Shown: positions 56,119 to 64,000 of the stretch, in pieces
Numbering within the stretch: position 1 is the first letter of the stretch
Layout: each line of letters begins with the position of its first letter
Assembly: GCA_029953675.1 (NCBI GenBank)
Contig: JAMWBK010000013.1
Span: 372,001-436,000, forward strand
DNA length: 64,000 nt
DNA from: Rhodosorus marinus
Taxonomy: Eukaryota; Rhodophyta; Stylonematophyceae; Stylonematales; Stylonemataceae
Reading direction: 5' to 3'
The notes under the pieces: model-generated
Seen by the model: only the letters and a program-made list of their open reading frames with translations
What the model was told of the DNA's origin: nothing
Database searches by the model: none
Program-made: the position numbers and the translations under genes

Positions 56119-59100
56119 CTAGAGCTCCTCGTCCCCCACCGTTGCTTCTTCAACATCGTCGCCTTCGTTAGCGTCCTCATCAAGGTCTTCATCAAAATCT
56201 TCGCCAATATCTTCGTATTCGTAGTAGTATTCATCATCTGATGACTCCTCCTCATCCAATGCTTCAAAGGGAATATCTTCGTCAAGCACCATCTTTTCAG
56301 TGGTGTCAATCATAGCTTGCAGGTCATCCGAAAGCTCTAGGGGTGATGATTCCGCAGATGGCTGAAAACAACACGGATTGAAAGACTAAGCGAACGAAAT
56401 CGAAATATACCTGGAGTGATCAATTTCGTACCATGCTGACCAAAACCTTTTCTAGGCTCGACCTCTCGAATGATATGTCCCCTTCGAAGAGAACCTGACC
56501 ATTTTTAAAACCAAAAAAGAGGCAGGCGTAACGCGTGAATATAAGATACGTGCACATGGAGGGCGTTGTTCATGCTACTCACATTCTCAAACTTAACGTC
56601 TTTGCCGCCCTTTGTAAAGTCCCAGGAGACGGAGTCCTTGAAAGTACACTGTCATGAAGCACGCAATCATAGAAAGAAGTAAAGTTAGGCAGGAACCCAT
56701 TGCATACGTGTACGCGAACAACCTACGTCAACAAATCTAACTGCTGTCAAAGTTGCTCCACCAAAGTTGACTTTGCCGACGAACGTAACCTGATAATCAA
56801 AGAAGAATTGAACAGTGAACCGTCTAGCTACGAAAACGAGGGAAGCAAAACCAGGCTCCAGGCTGAAGCAAAAAGTTGTACCATGAGAAACTGCGTACCT
56901 TGCTGAACGTGACTTTGTGCAGATTAGCGCGATCGAAGCAAGCTTCGCCCATGAACACCGTCTGCGAATTGACGAGGTAAATATTAGATGAATTTAAGCA
57001 TTAATGACAGAAGCATCCCCCCACCTCAGCCACGGTCACTTCTTGAATTTTCGCCCTGCAAAACCGTGAATTGTCTCCGACGACAACTGTAGTTAGAATC
57101 ATCCGGCTCAGTTTGGAATCCATTGCTACTACACCACCTTTCACAGATACCTGAAACAAAATTATCACATTGTCAGGTGCCGAGAATCCATAAGTTTATA
57201 CCCAAACCCCTGACTCTAGTCTGAGTTTATGCTACCAGCTTCCATTCTTGAGACTTACTTCGCTTAGAGCAGTCTTCCAAATCGAAGAAGAGCTCAACAC
57301 CAAGTCTTCCAATATTGTTAGCTGGGCGACGTCAAAGTAGATACAGAGTCAGATGCATATCCCACATTCTACAGTCAAGTGCTGCTTGAAAAAATTTTTT
57401 CGCGGATGTCCTACGGAATCAAAGGAGCATTCCCCAATTCTGGAAGTGGGCGCCAGCAATGAACCGTACACTTGGACGTCGCTAACGCGAAGCTGCAGCG
57501 CTTTCATTTTTCTCGATATTAGTCCCTCCCCCAAGGCGACCTGAGAATTCAAAGGAGTTTGAATTAAATCAGGGTGCGTAGGGAAATACACCCCAGAAAA
57601 CGGCTGGGGGCAGGACCCTCTCACCCTATTGATAGAACCCTTTCGCAAGAATATGTTTTCAAGGTACACGGAACCTGCCACCAGCAACTGCAAAGAAAAA
57701 GAGAAGCTTAACATTTGTCTTGTTCAACAATGGTGAGGCGCATCGGCAGCCTGCCTACCTCGGTGAAGGAGAACTTATCGAGACGAGCTACAGACTCAAT
57801 AGAGACTGATGCAGCAACTGAAACCTGTACGGGCCAATGGAGACAGTCTGGTAAGTCCACGAGCAGTAACTAGTAATCTAGTGCCTTGGCCAACCTTTTG
57901 GAATTCGACACGGCTGGCCTTAAAAGATGTAGCTAGCAAGCGTCCGACGATCTCCACCTGTTTTGCACATGCCTCATCGTTAGATGAACCAGTACACAAT
58001 CATCTATTCTGTGCAACATGCCGCATGTATCTACCTGTGAGACCTTGCTCTTGTGCATTCGACTATTCTCAATAACAACCTCGCTGTTAACGGTGATCTG
58101 GACGAACAAAAGATCCAAAGTTTGAACCAGCTCGGTGAAGCTGTCTGTGGGCTTGTAATGCGCAATCACTTACGTTCGATGCGGATGACTCCTTCATGAA
58201 CGGCTTCTCCAATCGCAGTGAGAGTTCCACTTTCAACTTCGTAAGAGCAACACAGACGAGATGATTAGTCAGAGTTGTTCAAGTTGTGTCCTGAGCGAAG
58301 CACGAAACTCCAAGTTGAGCACGCGGATGGCTTACGTTCTCTACGACTGCCTTTCTGAACGTCGGCGAAGCGAGTTTAAGCAGTCCACCAACAAATATCT
58401 ATGATACACCAGAGCCACAATACTAGCATAAGCTCAAAAGCAGTAAGCAATATTTCAAAAACACCGTACCTCAGAGATTGAGACGCGTTTGAAGAACGGC
58501 TTCTGGATCACCACGGTCCTGTTCATGTGCACCTATTGCAGATAGCGATTCTATGAGCTGGTGCGATGACTTCGATCCCCTAAATAAACTCATTTCCTTT
58601 GTATCACCAACAGGGAATGAACCCAGTACTGCCTCATCCACATATTCAAGAGCTGGTCGTGTACGTACCATGCCAATCAAGCTATTCATGGCTCTCATGT
58701 TTTCGAGGCTCAAGAATGCCGGAAACTTGATCTACAGATTCCCGGCAATAAAGAAAAGTGACAAAAGTGGACCAGTACACAGGTTAGCTATTTTGGAACC
58801 CAGCGAATCACTGCAGTCAAAATTCGAGTGAACTTCTCACATTTCTAGCGATTGAGCCTACTAGCTGAAGCGCATTCATGCGTGAAGGTCCCCCAAAGCT
58901 AATCTACGTAATCGCAACGAAACTTTCTCGTTAAATGCTTCCCGCGCGAGTTAAGCTTCACCAGTGGAGTCAAGCGAGGGATTAATGCTCGTACCGACGA
59001 AAGAATCGAATTGGAGTAGCTTGCCTTCACCATTGTAGTAACGCCAGTAAAAGTTACCTGGTAGTTCCACAGCACAGACGAGATGTGAGATGCGTGAATG

Positions 59101-59921
59101 ACGTTCATGCACGTTGCTTGCGCTGAGTACACCGCAGATGCTGTTACGTACCTGATCAAAGTAGGAATTCAAGTAGTTCCTGTGTGCGACAGTTGTGCCT
59201 CCTGTGACGTAAGTTACCTGCAACAACGAAGCAGATCCCAGGCGGAAAGTCAGCCTACAAATGCGCAGTGAGGTATCTCTGACAATTCACGGACGCACAT
59301 TCTGCCACATCGTGTGCCTTGTCGGAAAGATACTCCTTTTGCTCTGTCGAGAAGCCTGTCACGTACACACTAGCTCGGTCAGACAGTAGCACAGCCTAGC
59401 ATTTGGGGTAGGCGAAAGGATACAGCGCAACTTACGAGCACGGCCACATCCTCAATTTTTTCTTTGTGCAGACATCTGTATTTGTGGCCATCGCTCATAT
59501 CGAGGTTCTTGTAGGTCGCGTCTGGGTTCATCCATTCAGTTTTGCTCACAATCTGTAAAAACAAGCGGACACCTTTCTTCAGATCTGACGAGAAAAAAGA
59601 AAAGTATGCGTGTCAAGAAAGTAATAGTCTCTACCTTAGGAACGCATGATTTCAGTCCGACGTGAATCAAAAAGCCGCCAAGCGCCACCGAGCCAAGAAA
59701 GATCACCCCAAGGAAAATGGAGAAGACGATGAGGAGCTTCCTAAGACTTCCGGAGGGTTTTCCAGACGCCGCTGGAGGAGAGGTTTCCTGGAGGGTCTAT
59801 TAAGAAAAAAAAAAAAGAAGAGAGAATATCCAAACCATCAGAAGCTGATCCACTTCCGGACAGACCAAAGAAAGAGCTTTCGATTTCCACTGCAGCATAC
59901 CTCGACTACTTGCGTCGCCAT
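56119..59921 (-). CDS. Membrane-anchored beta-solenoid protein, one 21-residue coil per exon, acidic tail
   Basis: Twenty-three exons, all introns phase 0 (63-136 bases), encode about 622 residues. Exon 1 is 59921-59901 (MATQVVE). Exon 2 (59796-59635) carries a basic flank (SGSLRK) and one hydrophobic helix at about residues 28-55 (LLIVFSIFLGVIFLGSVALG), giving type II topology. Exons 3 and 4 (59552-59436, 59355-59299) are non-repetitive; exon 4's frame is least certain. Exons 5-22 (59217 to 56432) encode 20 coils of 21-22 residues with a shared pattern: hydrophobic at 1 and 3, often Gly at 5, hydrophobic at 7 and 9, then at about 14, 17 and 19. Examples begin VTFVGKVNFGGATL, TVFMGEACFDRANL, VLFEGDISFERSSL, IFVGGLLKLASPTF. 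Exon 23 (56361-56119) is an acidic tail (SSDDEYYYEYEDIGEDFDE). The fold resembles pentapeptide-repeat or bactofilin solenoids, but I recognise no specific family or function. Confidence 0.78.
56432..59217 (-). repeat. Eighteen-exon array encoding 20 solenoid coils
   Basis: The repeat part of the solenoid gene. Exons of 63 bases: 59057-58995, 58903-58841, 58731-58669, 58532-58470, 58398-58336, 58236-58174, 58097-58035, 57957-57895, 57687-57625, 57321-57259, 56961-56899, 56789-56727 and 56494-56432. Exons of 66 bases: 59217-59152, 57824-57759 and 56648-56583. Exons of 126 bases (two coils): 57540-57415 and 57150-57025. Coils are alike in pattern but not in DNA sequence, so the duplications are old. 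Confidence 0.8.
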
Positions 59922-60885
59922 TTTACGCTCGAGTATCTCCAAAAACCCGCTACAAAATTATTACATTCACAACAACTTGCCTCAGCCGTTCTCACCCCTG
60001 CGCTACACACGACCTTCTACTCTGCCCCAGTCGTATGATCGCCAACAGCCTGTTTTAAGCTCTGTTTCCCCACCGAAGCAGCAAATCGGAAGCCAAACGG
60101 CCAAAAACGATCCTCTATTACTTGATCCGCGTCCTAATACCAAAAAAACGGGTTTCACCCTTTTTCGCAAACTTTTATGTGGCCAAAACAACCTCATCAA
60201 CAATGTCGAATGATCCCGCCCCACTCCCCACAAGAGAAATCTAATATCATTAAAATTTTGGACAGTACCTGAGTTAAATTTCCTTCAGAGTAAATTTTTT
60301 CTTCGTACATCTCCAGAAAATTCCAAAATAGCTGTCTTTTTAAATTCAGTTATATATTTTAATTGGTCAATAATTATTTAATTGTTAAAATAATAAGAGG
60401 GTCATATCCAAATCTCCTCCTGTTTTGTATGGAAAACGTGAAAACCCGTTTCCGCAGGATTTCAATTTCTCTCCGAAACACACAAAAGAGGCGCAAGTTT
60501 ACAATAATGCCATAATAGATCTGATATTTTATTAAGGTAAGCTTTTTCAATAGGCTGTTTTGTTTTAAGTTTTCCAAATTATGGTGCGTTGAAACTCCGT
60601 TTGAAAATGTCTAAAAAAACGAAGGTCTATTCAAACTTGGGCAATAATGGTTGGCTACATCTTATTGTTGAATTTTGAGAATAAGATGGATCATTTGAGG
60701 GTACTGATAATACTGATATCCTTACGGTTTTAACGGATACTCAACACGAAAAAACGGTTTACTTAATACCAGTAAGTTTGACCTCTCGAACTGTGCTTGT
60801 GGCCTTTTTAGAGGCACAGTCTCTGCCGTTGGGTGGTCTGCGATATCCGGCAGCGGGAGCGGGTCACGGCTCATTTGAGATCACT
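59922..60885. promoter_or_regulatory. Divergent intergenic region, solenoid gene / GT31
   Basis: C/A-rich on the plus strand close to the solenoid gene (59930-60240), AT-rich at 60250-60600, mixed nearer the GT31 start. No gene is supportable; ORFs at 59662 and 60003 are antisense or low complexity. Confidence 0.45.
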
Positions 60886-62232
60886 ATGGTGAGTCCCAAG
60901 CTGAGCTATAGGAAGGCTCCGAATTGGAGGATGCAGTCGTCCGCGGGCCTGTTCGGATGGAAGAGTTTCGTCATTGCGTGTGTTGCTCTTTCTTTGATTG
61001 CGCTCGGCGTGTACAGAGGAAGGCTGGTGCAGAAAGACAAAATCTCTACGACTCTGTTTATAGCGATCGGATCCAAGCCCTCGAACTTTCATCTTCGAGA
61101 ATCTGCGCGAAGATCCTGGCTGCAATGGACCTCTCCTGGGAACACTGAATATAAGTTTTTCAGTGACCACCCTCAGTATGCGGAGGACAGTGATAAGGAG
61201 CACGCCGAGAAACTGCTCTTTGAAGCTAAAGCTGTACGCGTAGATGAATCCAAGAGCCGTACCTCTTCCCCTGGGGTATCCAATATCGTTGTCATCTAAA
61301 ACTGCGTTTGTCACTCTCTTACAGGAAAAGGATATGGTGCTTATGAACATAGAAGGTGGCTACGGGACAAAAGAGGACAACAACTTCCTGGACAGAGCGC
61401 TCTATCAGTTTGAATACGCTTCCAGGAACTACGACTTTGACTACTTCCTTCGCGTGGACGACGACTCCTTTCTTTGTTTACACAGACTAATGTTTGAATT
61501 GAAATCCTATCCCAGTCAGCAATTCTTCATGGGAAGGTATGTACCAACGGGAGCACTGCGCACTGTAATCACATCCGATCACTTGCTTGTGTTGATCTGA
61601 TCAGACTTCTCGCTCAGGTTTTGGTGCAAACCTGGAAGGCATCGCGCGGACGAGAACTTTATGCTGTTCTCTTCCGACCTTGCTGAATTCATCGTCGGCC
61701 GAACGTCCTTAGTACCGATGGATCCCAGCGTCACGTTCGCTTGGAATTTTGGGCTACTCGCATACACGCTGAACCTAACCATTTTCGACGATCAGAAACG
61801 TATCGACGCGCAACAAGGATACCTAACAGACTACATGCACGCGAATTCATCGTCGAGAGCAAACTCTGATGGATATAAGGAGTTTTGTGAAAAGTCAGTA
61901 CTTCACTGGACATCGTATCTGACCGCGCTAGGAAGAGTACCCTTGTGGGCCCTGAACTCCAGCTTCAGGGGTCCCAAATGAATTAACTCTAACAAGCCCT
62001 TTCCGCGCTTACAAACTCACGACTGCTCAGGTACATCTACGCACATCACGTAAGACACGGCGATATCATGAAGAAGGTATACTCCTCGACACAGATACAT
62101 CTGCTGTACGATGCACCGGAAATGAGCAGTCATCGTGAATCCTGCAAAGCGACAGAACAGAGCTTCATCCCAGCGAGGCATTCGAAAACACTGCCTGACA
62201 TCATTGTGGGAACCAACAACGCCGCCGTTTAG
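60886..62232 (+). CDS. GT31-family beta-1,3-galactosyltransferase-like protein
   Basis: Four exons, 60886-61233, 61325-61536, 61618-61893 and 62031-62232, join in frame to 345 residues. A signal-anchor helix lies at about residues 27-43 (SFVIACVALSLIALGVY), so the protein should be a type II Golgi enzyme. The GT31 catalytic region follows: LRESARRSWLQW, ILRVDDD-like core FDYFLRVDDDSFLCLHRL with the metal-binding DDD at about 161-163, then HRADENFMLFSSDLAEFIV and IYAHHVRHGDIMKK near the end. GT31 enzymes add galactose, GlcNAc or GalNAc in beta-1,3 linkage to glycoproteins; donor and acceptor cannot be told here. The start codon is embedded in atggtgagt, a perfect donor-like string, so an alternative upstream first exon is conceivable. 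Confidence 0.87.
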
Positions 62233-63330
62233 CTCCTAGGGGGGGTGTTGTGAGCGTGTAGAACGATTCGAGAATGTACAGGACTTCCATGTCCCGCTTG
62301 TCGGCGAAATTGAACAACTTAGCCCTCTGCCTTGCCGAACCGTCGACGTCCGGGATCGGTCGTTCGTGCGTGTTGTGAACGCCGATGTCAACTGCTTGAC
62401 ACTTCTGACTGTAGATACTGACAAGATTGTCGCTTAAAGAAATTGTAAATAGGCAGGAATATTTGATTGAGGAACACCAGCCTTTCCGGAAGTTAAAAGA
62501 ACGTAAAACAACTCGGGCGCTATGCTCGACCTACTCAGTCTGAGTGATTGTAGTTTTCATGAAGTAGAATGGAACTACACCCTAAGCTAAGCCCTTCTTG
62601 TGCCACCCAGCAGTGCCTACCATCCTTAGTTGTGGATTGCAAATAATATATAACGAAAATTGCGACGTCGTTGTGGACAGGCCTCTCACAAGCAGTCGGC
62701 CCACGTCTTGATAGGCCCCAGCCGCAAGTCTTCAACTGGGCATGTCGTATCCGATACCCTCGGCTTTTTATAGGCCTAATTCCAGCGCACTGCTCAAGCA
62801 CTAAGCGATTGCAGTGCACGTACCTAGGACTGCTCACTTTAGCCTTTCTAAGATGGAATTAGCTGGCAACTTGTCGAGGTAACGCTTAAGGATCTCTGGC
62901 ACTGAGCCATATTTTCTCTATGAGCCCGGTTGCAGTGCCTAAGAAAACCTCCGTACCTGAATACTCTGCATTTGAGAGGTCGGTGAGTAAACTTGTAACC
63001 GAACTGTTTGCAGGATCCTAAAAGCCAATTCTGGACTCAAACCTCTAAGAGTCTGTGATTTGTTTCTCCCCACCTACTCCTGCCATGTACGAATTCTGCA
63101 AGAGATGAGAGTAAAACCAGTACGCACCGCACCTACTACATCCTCCCTTTTCCTTGTGAGCTGGAAGATCTCCCAAGTTGAGTGGAATGATACGACATGC
63201 TAAATCCGGAATTTGATGAAATGATTGGTTACGATCGATGAATGTGTCAGCACCAGAGCTTCCGGCAATGCGTTTGCTTGATACGTCCAGGTTGATTGAC
63301 TTTTGCAAATGCCCGAAATAGCATTTGGAC
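62233..63330. other. Intergenic, no gene seen
   Basis: About 1.1 kb between two plus-strand genes. ORFs at 62535-62862 overlap on opposite strands and look like chance. No repeat or RNA gene recognised, and unusually no strongly G+T-rich leader before the next gene. Confidence 0.4.
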
Positions 63331-64000
63331 ATGGAGCGGAGAAGGCTGCCGAGGCTCTTCATGAATTTTGTGAGAAGGCGAAGGTTTTTAATTGTGTTGC
63401 AGTGTATCAATGATGGCGCTACAATCTACTTACTGAAGCTGTCTGCTGTGCGGGGCTTGTTGGAGGGGATGGGTAACCTGGGCGGAAGCAAGTTTCTTGT
63501 AGTTGACGCTCTGGGATGGGCTGATGCTAAGGATGACCTGTTCGCCACGGCCTTGTCCAGGATTGATCCCTTAGAAAGTGGAGAAACGTATGAGGTTGTG
63601 AAGCCAAAGACTGGGGAGCACCTGCCGGAAACAGTTGAGGAGATTAAGCAGTATGACGGCATCGTAATTTCTGGTTCGGCAACATCAGCAAACGATGAAC
63701 TGGAATGGATCGACAAATTATCTGAGATGATAAGGATGATTGCAAGCCAAGATAAGACAAGGCTTGTTGGAATTTGTTTCGGTCATCAGCTTGTTGCCAA
63801 AGCGCTTGGTGGTAGTGTATTGAAGCAGGATACGTTCATATTGCAACCTGAGAGAATTGAACCTCTGAGCAGGTTGTGGACTGACAACGTGAGCGGCGCG
63901 TCACAGCTACTGCTGGAATCTCACGGAGACCAGGTTTCGTTAGCTCCGCCGGGTGCTGAGGTGTGACCAAGGCTTCGCCTCAGGCTGCCCCGATGAAATG
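63331..64000 (+). CDS. Class I glutamine amidotransferase-like protein, 3' end beyond window
   Basis: A partial gene. The visible part holds a class I glutamine amidotransferase (DJ-1/PfpI superfamily, GMP-synthase-like) domain: FLVVDALGWADAKDD, then YDGIVISGSATSANDE, LVGICFGHQLVAKALGG with the nucleophile Cys in GICFGHQ, and LLESHGDQVSLAPPG with the catalytic His in SHGDQV. Plant relatives include the gamma-glutamyl peptidases and yeast relatives the YLR126C-type proteins. The open frame ends at a TGA at 63964-63966, but GAG|gtgtga there looks like an intron donor, so the coding sequence should continue past 64000, where the last catalytic Glu would be. The start could be the ATG at 63331, giving an Arg-rich leader, or the ATG at 63469 just before the conserved domain. 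Confidence 0.8.

Noticed and set aside
1-64000. CRISPR arrays, rRNA, tRNA genes, IS elements, bacterial operons
   Set aside because: No regularly spaced repeats with unique spacers, no tRNA cloverleaf signature or rRNA stretch was recognised by eye, and spliceosomal introns show the DNA is eukaryotic nuclear.

Overview
The window is nuclear DNA from a eukaryote with a compact genome. Genes lie on both strands, 1-2 kb apart or closer. Most are split by GT-AG introns of about 65-135 bases, while several (EH protein, C2H2 protein, PPIL3, ABCG, MORN/J protein) are intronless. I see no rRNA, tRNA, CRISPR, operon or intact transposon. The gene set (HslV-type mitochondrial protease, plant-like homocysteine methyltransferase, algal-type arsenite methyltransferase, PPR protein, GT71 and GT31 glycosyltransferases, PNUTS, EME1, APC2, SMC6) fits a unicellular alga or related protist. 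The exact lineage is inference and I do not name it.

Layout. 1.8-5.9 kb: PNUTS-like phosphatase-1 targeting subunit (+). 6.7-9.0: two-EH-domain endocytic scaffold (-). 10.5-11.5: two-domain rhodanese (-). 12.0-12.6: inverted duplication around a decayed ORF. 13.2-14.2: three-finger C2H2 protein (-). 16.5-17.4: unresolved coding-like stretch. 17.5-19.2: EME1 nuclease subunit with an N-terminal CUE-like domain (-). 20.9-22.5: PPR protein (+). 23.8-24.3: small two-helix membrane protein (+). 25.5-26.0: PPIL3 cyclophilin (-), divergent from eIF3k (+, 26.5-27.3). 27.8-30.8: APC2 (-, 10 exons). 32.9-34.7: GT71-like mannosyltransferase (+). 35.1-35.9: HslV (-). 36.2-36.8: 13-unit minisatellite. 37.4-39.5: ABCG transporter (-). 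41.2-42.6: homocysteine S-methyltransferase (+). 42.7-43.2: thioredoxin (-). 45.0-46.0: MORN_2/J-domain fusion (+). 46.4-47.3: DUF3228 protein (-). 48.1-49.6: arsenite methyltransferase (+). 49.6-49.7: triple E2F-like repeat. 50.5-55.8: SMC6 (+, 21 exons). 56.1-59.9: a 23-exon membrane-anchored beta-solenoid protein (-). 60.9-62.2: GT31 glycosyltransferase (+). 63.3-end: glutamine amidotransferase-like gene, cut by the window edge.

The most striking locus is the 56.1-59.9 kb gene. All of its introns are phase 0 and almost every internal exon encodes exactly one 21-22-residue beta-solenoid turn. Two exons encode exactly two turns (42 residues). Intron positions therefore track the structural repeat almost perfectly. 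I recognise no named family for the whole protein.

The genes do not form one pathway. Three serve chromosome maintenance or the cell cycle (EME1, SMC6, APC2), three the secretory or endocytic system (EH protein, GT71, GT31), and two sulfur or thiol chemistry (rhodanese, thioredoxin). A window-wide trait is that DNA just upstream of start codons is G+T-rich on the coding strand, so divergent promoters switch composition midway. Exon coordinates were read by eye from splice consensus, reading-frame continuity and family conservation; none was tested against RNA.
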